From Fratercula arctica (taxonomy: Eukaryota; Chordata; Aves; Charadriiformes; Alcidae), in the NCBI GenBank assembly GCA_947846985.1, contig CANTUZ010000023.1, positions 2,933,677-2,997,676 of the forward strand: a stretch of DNA of 64,000 bases, read 5' to 3'. Positions within the stretch are counted from its first letter, which is position 1; the number at the start of each line of letters is the position of its first letter. Below, in pieces: positions 48,060 to 58,219 of this stretch. A model generated the notes under the pieces. It saw nothing but the letters and a program-made list of their open reading frames with translations, was not told where the DNA came from and ran no database searches. A program made the translations under genes and the position numbers.

Positions 48060-51000
48060 GTTTGGGGTTTTGTCTTTTTTTTAATTCATTACAAAATACC
48101 AGCCTATGCAACAGCAACACAAGCATTTCTGTAAGTAAGGCATTAACGTGAAAATTTCTATTTAGTATGAGGAAGGATTAGAACTAAGAGAAGCCCCTTT
48201 AGTAAGTAGCGATTCTTTTTTGGATGGTAGACCTTCCAATATCATCCTTTATTTTCTAACTTAATGAAGTAATTACTTTAACAAAACAGTAATTGTAGAT
48301 TTTAATTCTCCTATGCTGAAATAGGTTTGTCTGATCAAAATAGTTGCTTGCAGTAACTATATTTACAATTCAGCATCTTACTTTTCTGTGAAAGATCTAC
48401 GCTGAAAAGATATTTCAGTGACAGAGAACATAAGCTCTTGGCTTTTCTGTTCCTGGCCACTTGCAAGCTTTTGGGTTTTGTTTGGTTTTTTTTATGTATT
48501 CTCTAGGTTTGCTGAAGATTGCATGTTAGTGGTAAATGGCTATCTTACTACCTATGGCAGTTTGGAAATTAGGGTAAGTTAAATGTGTCATACTGCAGTT
48601 GAGCAGGAAATAAAAGTAAAAATTTACTTCAGGAAGCTTTTAGTCAGTTTGTGTGGGTGAACGTGGGCAGATAATGTAATGGAAAAGAAAATATGCTGTT
48701 AAAAGAAGATTTAACAAGTTTCTTTTTCAACAAGGGGTGACAGATTCATACCACTAACTCACTGTGAAGAGTAACTCAACAGATACTCCCAAAAAAAATA
48801 CCTATCATTCCTCTTTTCTTAAAAAATTCGCTTTTTCACCTATTCTATGAGCTCTCTGCCTCTTTTAATTTTTTATTATGGTAATATTTCTCCTATTATT
48901 TTCTCACTTTTTATTCAAGGTTTTTCAGTTAATGTTTGTTTAAAGAAAAAAGACCAAATCTCCATCGCATTATATATATATATAAAAAAATAAAAACAGT
49001 AGAGCTGAGAGTTGGCTTCCAAGGCTTTTTCTTTTTCAGTTATTAGAATTAGGAATTACAGAATGATATTCATGTTGTAATGCTTCAGTTAGTACTAACA
49101 TAGATGTTAATAAATAGATCGTTTGGCTGCTTCCATATATGTAATGGTCTTTTCATAGCACTGCTCCATGCTGCTGCATTCAGACTGTCCTTGGCCTCTG
49201 TTTAGAGGGGCACAAGATTAGAGCCTCCCTTCTCTTCCTTTCTTATCTAATACCTGCGAAGATTTGCTGCCCCCATGTGAGTCTGGAATATATATTCACT
49301 GTCCCAAGAAATGTGGTGCTTCTACTGTCAATTGGAGCCCTTGAGCTATTAATCCACCACCTTTGTGCTCCTTCCTTTCAGTTTCACTTTCTAAACCCTC
49401 TGAGTTCCTGTTTATTAATATTGCACCAGAGAATGGGCCTGGTATGATTGTGAGGTGCCTATTTTGCAGAGTGGCAAGGAGCAGAGGACTAGCTAGATTT
49501 TTATTCCAAAGACCTAAAAAGACAATTTCACACACCAGCATTTAAATGATGTCTGTTCAGATAGCTGCTCTTCAAGCAATTCCTCAGGCTTCTCCATATT
49601 TTGAGTGAGGATTACCCACCAGGAAATAAAAACCTAAGTAGGTGTAGCACTCAGGAACTGTAGTAATAAGCCTAGTCAAATAAGCCAGCCTGGCTCATCA
49701 GCCAGCTGTGTGTGTGTTTCCAAAAATAAAAAAAAAAAATTATCAGACACCAAGATGAAGGCTTTTTGGAGGCTGCATAGTTAAATCATGGGTTATCCTT
49801 TTATCCTTAAATACTGAAATAAAGGGAGTCACTTATTATATGTCAGTCAGTGACTGTATAACTTCCTGTATCATCTGATCAGGATGATGAGGGCACACAA
49901 CACACTCCCAGTTGAACACACCTCCAAACCTGTTCCCAAGCCCAGATTTGCCTACATCATTTACAGAAATTCACTCTTGACAGACAGAACTTGTGTCCTT
50001 CTGTAACACAGAGGGGAAAAAAAAAAAGAACATTTTTTTTCTCACCTTAAAACTACTCTTGCATAAAACCGTATTTTTTAAATATTCACACCAGATATTA
50101 CTATAAGAAAGAATACTTCAGGAAAAAAAATACTAAGATCTGCAATGAGTTATTCTGACCACTATAGAATTCTTTGGGGCCGCGGGAAGAAGGAAAGGGA
50201 AGTAGGATTTAGAGGTTACTGACAATTTAATTTTTTTGATTCCTAATCCATCTGCAGATTGTGTTATTTTAGATGCTGTGTTTTATCAGGATTTCTAATC
50301 CTTCTTCAGAGGAATTCAAGGAGGGCTTTTCAAATAGGTGTTTTGGAAATAAGAGGGAAACACAGATTACCAAGAAAGGTCTGATTCAAATCACATCTAA
50401 CTGTGGATATCCAGAGGAGCAAAGACCAAAACAGACACCCGTTCACGGTCGTCCAAGTTCAATTTTGAGAATGCTGTGTTTTAATTTGGTACACAGCAGG
50501 GCTCTCAGCCATGGAGCCAAGGTTTGTGCAGAGAACTTAGAACTAGCTGGCATTTGCTGTGCCTCAGCTCTGGCTGTTAGAAAATGAAATGCAATAAGGA
50601 AGGAGAAAGAAGTGCAGGAGAGCTGCATTTCCAAATGTGCTTCTTTATAGTTTACAGCTTATATTTTTTAAGTCTCTTCCAGTTGAGAGGTTTTCTTTTT
50701 TGTTTTAGGGATGTTGTCTTCACATTCAAATGCATACAGAAGTTACTTACACTATTTGCAAGAACTTGCAAATTAAAGATGAGAGGATGGCTGTGACTGC
50801 ATTTTAAAAATCTACAGAAATTCTCTCAGCAATCTTACTTTATCAAGAAAATTAATTTCAGAACATACTTACACCCCAAACCTGCAAGCTGATTTAGCCA
50901 AACTAGGGGACAGTATACCACGACCCACAAGAGTCTGTGGGACAGTCATAACTTTAGGCACATTGTCTACAAGCTCTGGCTGAAAATTTACTTAGGTGTC

Positions 51001-51615
51001 CCATTAGTGTTATTGAAATTGGAAGAGTTGATTTCAGAGACATCAACCTGACTTTGAGATACTAATGTGCTTTGAAGATAGCAGTATTTGAGCACCTCAG
51101 AGTCACTTTGTGGTGGGACATGAAGTGAATGATGCAAAGACTGGGGGTGTATACATTTAATTTATCTTCTTCACAGTAGTAGCACTTATTCTTGGAATTT
51201 AATTGCAGACTGTTGCAGAGTAGAGAGTGCTACTGTAAATGTGTTCCCTGCACTGAATACTTAATAGTAATAATAATAATTAACAGTAGAGACATGCAAA
51301 CAGTTTTCATTTAATAGTAGAGCTGCCTGCAAGTGCTTCCATTGTTAAGAGTTTGACAGAGCTTTGTACTTTAATTAAAGGGAACATGACGCTGGTAGAA
51401 AGGTGTTGGATTGACAATCCCTGAAAATGAAATCCTCTGCTTACCTGCTAACAAACAACAGCTGCAGATACCTAAGTGCTACTTTTGGAATAAATTTGGG
51501 AGGGGCAAGCTCCAAACTTATCTAGGGATATCGCTTCTACATTTCAAACATTGTTCAAAAAGATATAAGGATGTATACATAATTTAATCAATAGGTAAGA
51601 GTTTTGCATTACAGA
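48060..51615. other. No gene recognised
   Basis: Unique AT-rich sequence. A (TA)7 run lies at 48971-48984 followed by A-rich sequence. A plus-strand frame of 104 codons (50273-50587) has no motif and no splice context. Confidence 0.4.
48971..48984. repeat. (TA)7 microsatellite
   Basis: Seven TA units followed by an A-rich tail. Short enough to be stable. Confidence 0.9.
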
Positions 51616-51621
51616 CTGTGC

Positions 51622-51690
51622 CTTGGGAGACTTGGGTTTTAACTCCTACTCTGTAACTTCCATACTAAATGATTTTGCAAAGTCACCACT
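51622..51690 (+). repeat. MIR-like SINE trace
   Basis: TTGGGAGACTTGGGTTTTAA, CTCCTACTCTGTAACTTCCA and GATTTTGCAAAGTCACC correspond to 'gggagacctgggttcaaatccc...ctctgccactta...gggcaagtcac' of MIR. It is diverged but collinear. Confidence 0.55.
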
Positions 51691-51699
51691 GCTTCCTGG

Positions 51700-54530
51700 G
51701 AAGTTCAGGACACCTGACACTTCTAGGGTGCCCTACTTCAGACCTGAGTAAGTCAATCTCTAAGAAAAGCATGGAAGAGAAATAACAGTTTCAGGATTCA
51801 CTGTTACAAAAAACCATAACTTCTTTCTGTCTTATGGTATGTTTCAAGAAACTGCTCAGCCTCATACTAGAGACAGCTCTCTGAACAACACAGCAAGACT
51901 TTAGAAACACGGAAACTTAATTTAACATCAAAATCCTGGGAAACCCCATTGGAGTTTTATCACTTTTACGTTACAGCCAAATTCAGAGGTTGAGCCTTAT
52001 AAAGTGTATTGGTACAGCTCTTTTAGCTAAAGATGTTTGGGTTTGTTTTTAATTAAAACTTTGAATCTATACCCTCTTAGTTATGGAAGACTAAAAGGTA
52101 GTTTAGACAGGTCTATTTTTATTCCTGCTACAGAGGAATAGCAAAGCAGCAAAACCATCTTTATTCTGCTCTATCTTTATCATTTTAGTCATACCAGTAA
52201 AGTAGTGTGAACAATCACATGAATTCTGACTCAAAGGGTACCAGACTGAACCTGGAAAATGTTAGTTTTGTTAATTTCACAGCAAATGATCAACTAAAGG
52301 CTGTAGCAGCTGTGATAAGAGGATTCTTGTTTACAACAACATTCCAGATAGCCTGCTTTTGTTTTAATAGCATCTTTTTCATCTTCAGTCTAGGAGTCTG
52401 TCATAGCAAGGTACTATAAATTACTGTCATAGCATGCTCCTTACCACCTACAGCCTTTCTGTGGCGATATATGACCCATAAATCTTACTGACATTCTTCT
52501 CCATGGCTCTCTTAATGCTCTTTCCTTTCTCTCCTCCCTTCATCTCTCTCTTTTCTCCCCCTCTTTGCTGTGAGGAAGTCCGGTTCCACCAGAAAGAAAG
52601 GAAAAAAAAAAGCATGAAACAGAATGTAATCAGATTTTGTAAGGAAACCTGAAGGTGAACACAGTAAGAAATTAAGTGACTTTGGATAGAGTCCTACTCC
52701 TTTAAGTACTTTGCAACCTAGGAATTGCTACAGGGCTTGGCAATGACAATAAGCTCTTTTACATAAAATATCAGCAATAGATTTGGTCCTAGCAATTCAG
52801 TTCATTACAGATTTCTTTCCAGAGATCACTCAGTGTTCTGAGTAGCCACATGTTCTCAAGGAAATGGAATTATATTAACTTTTTGGAGTAACTGTATGTC
52901 ACTGAAGTAAACTTGGTTGGTGGGCAACTGATGAATCTGGCCTCTAGAGGTCCATTTTCAGTTTCAAACACAGTAACTCACAGAGAGAGATATATACACA
53001 CGAAAGACTATAAGAATTAATTTCAGCACATTTAGATTTAATAGATTCTCTCCAAACTACTAGCATTCTCTTAGCAAAGAAATTGCTTAAATGATTTATA
53101 TAATAATTTCCTCTCAAATTTTCTCATTGGCTCATTGGACAATTTGACAATATCATAGATATATGTTTCCATTATTTCTTATTTTATTATTTATTCTGCT
53201 CTTTGTTCTGTTACATTTATTCTATTTAAACAATAACATCTCTTTCAACTGCAGTTTAATTGGTATCTAAGGCCTAGTCTGCATTTACATTTTACTGGAA
53301 TAATAATGCTGGTAACGGGTATGATTTTTTTATAAAAGAGTTATGCTGCTATGAACTCCTTGGTGGATGCAATGAGGTTAGTATAAAAGTGATTTATACT
53401 GGTTTAGTTCTTCCCCTACTCTATGGAAATAGCTATCTAATTATAAAGTATGTTTATACTGACACAATTGTATCCACAATTCTGGTTTACTTTTTCATTC
53501 TTCATTTGTCTTAATGTAAATTCTGCTGGAGGAAAATGACACATGCACACACATACACCCACAAGCAAGATCATCAAAGTCCTGAAAATCCATTTGGTCG
53601 AATTCATCAGAAGATAATTCTGTCCCTGGGGCTTTAATCTCTAAAGAGTAAAATCAGTTTGTGGTGATCGTAACTGCTTGATTTGCATTAGAGCAGTAAT
53701 AAAAGACTCCCACAGTGCTTAAAAAAAATACCATTTATGGAACTTCCTTGAAGAAAACAGGATCAATAGCACAGTAAAGTGCTAACTTGCTGTTACTTAA
53801 AATATATACCAAATTAATTTAACCCTTAAATCTCTGCGTGCAGCAGAGGCAAAAAAACTCTTAAATCAAACTGTCTTGATAAGGGAATCACAGAGCTTCT
53901 GCCGCACAATTGTATGATCTCCTACAGAATAAGCAAAGCCCTGAGCAGATGGCATACAGGGAACTGATCATCTTTCTTTTTTTACTTTTTTTTGGTAATA
54001 TGCTCCTCATTAGATACCACCTGGAATATGGTGCTCTATTTTGCACCTCCCAGTATTTAAAAGAGACCAACTACGTGTAGGGAGTTACTCCAGGGGCACT
54101 TGGATTTCTGAGATTCTGTAAGAGAAAATGGGGCTTAGAAAAGGGGTTAGCCAGTTAGGGGAAGGGCCTGTAGACATTTCAAGGCTACTGCTGTTGATGT
54201 CAGTTCATAACAAGCCATAGGGATGGTGGCAAGGCCTGTGCTGCAGTTTTAAGCCCCTGTGCTGGGCACAAGCTGAGAGGAGTTCAGGCTCGTTATTGGC
54301 CTCACCTGTGGCAGTAGGGAGCTGGGGCTTGCCCTTCCTCCTCATACCGCTGGCACATAGCTGGGGAGACGCTTCAGTGACAGGAACCAGGACTCCTCAT
54401 AAGGCATTCGTGGAGGTTTGGGCTTGCTGCAGTGGCTGCGTGCAGGAAAAAACAAGGTGAGATAAGCGATGTTGAGAGGGGGGTGAGCAAATACATAACT
54501 TTGCCTTTGCTCTACTGAAGGCAAAAGGTG
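51700..54530. other. No gene recognised
   Basis: AT-rich sequence with no exon that can be supported. CpG dinucleotides begin to rise from about 54.4 kb as the island is approached. Confidence 0.4.
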
Positions 54531-54874
54531 CTGCTCCTGGGCTCTGCCTAAGCAGTTTTGGGGTTTCAGGTCGCGTGGTGGGCAGGGGCTCTTGGGGGAG
54601 CCGTGAGTGCTTCACGGGGTTTGGTGGCCCGAGTTGTGGGTCTGGCCATCTCGGCCATAACACTGTGTCTGAGGGGGCAAACCGCCGTGGGGGCTCTGGT
54701 AAAACCCTGCCGTCCCTCAGGGCGGAGGGGCAAGGCTGCTGCCCCAGAGATGGGGGGGGGGAAGAAAGAGAAATAAACCCCGAACAAGCTGACTGAGCGC
54801 TCTGACCTTAAGGCGTAGATGGGGGAAACCTTCCCGCTGGGCCGGGGCGCCGGCTGGGCTCCCTGCGGCAAGTG

Positions 54875-54970
54875 CCTCAGCCGTGACCGCTGAGGGGCCG
54901 TTAACGACTGTTAGCGACCGTTAACGGCTGGCGGGGAACACCTGCTGCGCGCCCTCGCGCGGAGCGAGGG
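54875..54970. repeat. Two perfect 7-base inverted repeats in the CpG island
   Basis: CCTCAGC (54875-54881) pairs with GCTGAGG (54889-54895) across 7 bases. CCCTCGC (54952-54958) pairs with GCGAGGG (54964-54970) across 5 bases. They flank the tandem 10-base repeats. Confidence 0.85.
54901..54930 (+). repeat. Three tandem 10-base repeats with Myb-like cores
   Basis: TTAACGACTG, TTAGCGACCG and TTAACGGCTG follow one another without gaps. The first and third contain TAACG, and the third fits the Myb consensus YAAC(G/T)G. They sit inside the CpG island, about 50 bases before the GC box, so they may be promoter elements. Confidence 0.8.
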
Positions 54971-55292
54971 AAGGTTCGGGAAGGGCGGGGCCTGGGGGGC
55001 GCTGAGGGGGAGCCGCCACGGGCCGTGCTGCGCGGGGTTAAGTGGCGGAAAAGTTACTGTGTTAATGTTTGAAACGGAATTTCCCACCTTTTGGAGGGTA
55101 GAGGCGGTTTATGGTGAGTTTTGTTTTGTTTTGTTTTCATCTGTGACTTGTAGGCGCGCGGAGGAGAAATTTTTGAAGTATAAAATGTGTGCGTTTACTT
55201 TTTTTTTGTAATTGGTGGTCCGTTTTCAAATCCAAGCCTGCTGTTGTGAAGAAAAAAGGCAACTTTATCTTAAAGGTACTCTGCGTTTTCAA

Positions 55293-55317
55293 TTATGTAA
55301 TAATAGTAATTATGTAA
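55293..55317. promoter_or_regulatory. Paired D-box (PAR-bZIP/NFIL3) motifs
   Basis: TTATGTAA occurs at 55293-55300 and again at 55310-55317, 17 bases apart start to start. This is the consensus for DBP, HLF, TEF and NFIL3. The pair is about 180 bases past the candidate splice donor of the CpG-island transcript, in its presumed first intron. Confidence 0.4.
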
Positions 55318-55329
55318 TAGAATGCAAAC

Positions 55330-57139
55330 TTGAAGGGAAAAAAACCCAAACCACCAAACCCGTTTGTTGCTCACAGACCTAGTAAAAGTGTGGTTGTTTT
55401 TTTTTTTACCTCTCTCGGTGATTTAGAAAGTTAAGTGGATTCCAAGCAGAACAGTTAGTTGGGGTGATGTGACAGAGGTAAATATAAAATGTAGTTAATT
55501 CCGGGGGGGGATAATTGACTTGTTCTTAATGTTAAAAGGATAAGTAAAATGTCCCTACAGGAGATCAATTCAGGGGACTAATACTCGTAGAGATGTTGGA
55601 AGAAACAATTGTATTAACTGATACTTATTTTTGTTAATAGTTGAAGAGCTGTGAATGAGGTGGGAATTGGACGGCAAGGAGGGGTGCGCCTGTGTTGGAA
55701 TTTAATTTCACTAATTGCGTTATTCAGCTGGAACCTTCCTGAGCTGTGGGGAGATATATGTTGGGTCTGGAGAGCAGATCCAGACTGTTGGCAGACCAAG
55801 TTTGGGATTCTGCAGTTCTGTGCAGTGAATGGACATGGTAGGTGTGAAAAGTAACACCTTAAAGAGCACATGAAGTGTAGAGCCTTGGGCAGGTCAAGCT
55901 GTAATGGCCTCCACAGGCTCCCTGCATATGTGTATTTTATGGAGATTCTTTCACTTACACTAACCCATTTGATAAGTTGGACAAGTCCATTAGCTTGCTG
56001 CAATATCCCAGAAGTGGGCCTTGTTTTTCGCAGGTGTGAGTTTGCTGGGCTGTTGGAGGGGTCAGTTTCCCATGTGGTTTGTGTTTCTGGTGTCTATTTC
56101 AATAGCTTGCGCTGGATGGGGTCAGTGTTCAGTGTCAGTCTGTGAGACTGGATCCAACCCTGTCCAGTCAGGTAATACTATTTTTGTTTGCTTGTTTTAA
56201 TCAGATTAAGTTTCTCAGTACCATTCAAGCTTAAAAACCACAATCAGAGAAATGCTTGAATAAAGGTGCAAGTAGTGTTTTCTGGTCCTCTGTATAAGAG
56301 GGATTATAATAACGTTCTAATATCCTTGCAGTCTGGTATTAAGATTGAAGAAGGTGAGCTACATAGATGAAGTGCTGTGGTAACTTTTCATCTCCCAGAA
56401 TAAAGATAAAATAAAGGGATTCTAGTAAAAGTTACTTGAATTGCCCTTAAGCCATACAGCATGATCTAATTCTAAGATCATAAAAGGAAAATCCTCCTTG
56501 AGGCATGCCCACAGTAGAGAATTGGGAGATGAGCAATCTCTTGTTCCCTGCTATTGGGATGTAAGTGGCTGAGGATAGGAATGTAGCTACAGCTGGTCTC
56601 CTGGTCCCCCCTCCTGTACCAGTGGATGGGATAGAGATGATGGGCGATGGGAAGAACATTGGCTGTTTCCGCACTGATGTGCGGGCTGGTTCCCTGTGCA
56701 GTCTCTGTTCAGTTCCTCTATTTGATGGGGGGGAAAATCTGCCGGGATCTGGCTGAAGCTGCATGGCAAGAACACAAGAAGAGAGCTAAGGCCTTTCCGA
56801 GGTGCCAATAGGACAGCAAATCAATATCCCTCTTGTTCAAAGAGCAGAATGAGCAGAGAGTTTAGAGTGAAACTAATGGGAGGGCCAGGAAAGAAAAGCC
56901 TCAACTGCCGTTGCCATGACAAATAATGACAAAAAATGACTGAAGCATTTTAAAGGTAATGTTGCAATAAAAAATATCCTGTGGGTTGCTTGGTTATAAT
57001 TGGGTTGGGCCCTGTCAGCGCTTGTTAGGGCTGAGAGCAAGTGCTCTGCAGGATGCACGAGCAGTGTGTGTGCTGGGTGATACACAGAGGGGGAGATAAA
57101 GCTGTTTTAAAAAGCCCCTGAATTTAATTTCTCTGGGAA

Positions 57140-57142
<3 letters not shown>
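55330..57142. other. Presumed first intron of the CpG-island transcript
   Basis: T- and G-rich on the plus strand. A G8 run lies at 55503-55510. Open frames at 55614-56145 and 56447-56764 carry no recognised motif or matching splice sites. No exon assigned. Confidence 0.4.
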
Positions 57143-57173
<31 letters not shown>

Positions 57174-57188
57174 GAGGGGGGTGGTGGG
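57143..57188. repeat. T30 run followed by a G-rich tract
   Basis: Thirty thymines (57143-57172), then GGAGGGGGGTGGTGGG, then a C run. On the minus strand it reads as poly(A), but no retroposon body with target duplications is recognisable beside it. Confidence 0.95.
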
Positions 57189-57189
57189 T

Positions 57190-57990
57190 GTTTGGCTTCC
57201 CCCCCAACTAGAATTTGGGTATCTATTTCTGTTCCTTCCTTTATTATTCTCGTAGCATATTGTTTTGGGAAGTTACTTTGCCTTTCTGTCACCTGTCTTA
57301 TTCATCTATAAAAATTGAAGTAGTAGGGCTTTGAAATGTGTGTGTGAGGGAGTGAAACTTGGTAGGGGCAATGAAGGGAATGGCAAACGGTTGTTGACAC
57401 TTGGTGAGTCTTACTGTGTGAGAAAGGGTGAGAGGTGAAGCATTCCTTGACACTTGAGTAGTGAGGTTTAGTTGTATGAGGAGTTGCACTTGAGTATTAC
57501 AGAAATACTGCAACAAATATAACCAGTTGGACTGCAGAATTGTAGTCCTAACGATAACTTCTGTGGGTATATGTGCATTTTCTTTTCTTCCCATTCAGAC
57601 CCATGAATTTTAGATGTAGTCAGTGTGGATCCTTTCTCTCTTAAGTTCTGATCCATTTCCAAACTCAAATCTTGGCTTTTTGGCATCCTCAGGATGCAAA
57701 GACCTTTGTTTTGTTGTTTCTCTGAGGAGCATTACGAGATGGATTATTTATGGCTCCTTGAAACAATACTGTGTTTAAAAAAAAAAAAATTAAAAAGGCA
57801 GCTAACTACTGTTGTCTGTCATACAAGTCTTCCTTGTTTTTCTGCTTCTTCCTGCTTCATCTGTAAGAATGAATAGGTTTGAAATAGTTCTTGCAAAATG
57901 TTGGCCAGTTTTTGTATGCAGTGTATATGTATGTGAGTGATCTCTGAATGCATACACTGCAACTTGAGTATTGGGAAGGTGCAGAAGGAG
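57190..57990. other. No gene recognised
   Basis: Strong G over C on the plus strand. An A12 run lies near 57778-57789. An inverted repeat at 57917-57961 (10-base arms TGCAGTGTAT and ATACACTGCA, 25-base loop) ends just before the CR1 insertion. Confidence 0.5.
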
Positions 57991-57993
57991 CCC

Positions 57994-58217
57994 TATAGAA
58001 CCATAGGGTTGGTAGGGACCTCTGGAGATCACCTCGTCCAACCCCCAGCCAGAGCAGGGTCACCCAGAGCAGGTGGCACAGGAATGCGTCCAGGCAGGTT
58101 TGGGATGTCTCCAGAGATGGAGACTCCCCCACCTCTCTGGGCAGCCTGTGCCAGGGCTCTGCCAACCTCAGGGTAAAGAAGTTCCTCCTCATGTTTAAGT
58201 GGAACCTCCTATTGTGG
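57994..58217 (-). repeat. CR1 LINE 3' fragment, the best preserved in the window
   Basis: TATAGAACCATAGGGTTGGT, AGGGACCTCTGGAGATCACC, TCGTCCAACCCCCAGCCAGA and, farther on, CTCTCTGGGCAGCCTGTGCC and GTTCCTCCTCATGTTTAAGT are the complement of the CR1 3' end. CR1 is the dominant LINE of birds. The copy is 5'-truncated, as is usual. It produces several overlapping open frames that are not genes. Confidence 0.95.
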
Positions 58218-58219
58218 GG

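Larger units (their letters stand above)
54540..55130 (+). promoter_or_regulatory. CpG island promoter with probable first exon
   Basis: The only strongly GC- and CpG-rich stretch in the window, and typical of a vertebrate housekeeping-type promoter. It contains a GC box (GGGCGGGG, 54983-54990), a G10 run (54752-54761) and CGCGCGGAGCG-type sequence near 54956-54966. A strong donor GTGAGT (55114-55119) closes a candidate first exon. Downstream the plus strand is G-rich over C (57361-57480: G 44, C 12), which is usual for a rightward transcript. An ATG at 55065 opens MFETEFPTFWRVEAVY up to the donor, with a weak Kozak context and an unrecognised sequence. Open frames on both strands inside the island are expected from its GC content. 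The gene could be protein-coding or a long non-coding RNA. Confidence 0.75.

Noticed and set aside
54397..54871. Open frames of 72-101 codons on both strands in the CpG island
   Set aside because: GC-rich DNA has few stop codons. The peptides are low-complexity P/A/R/G mixtures without motifs.
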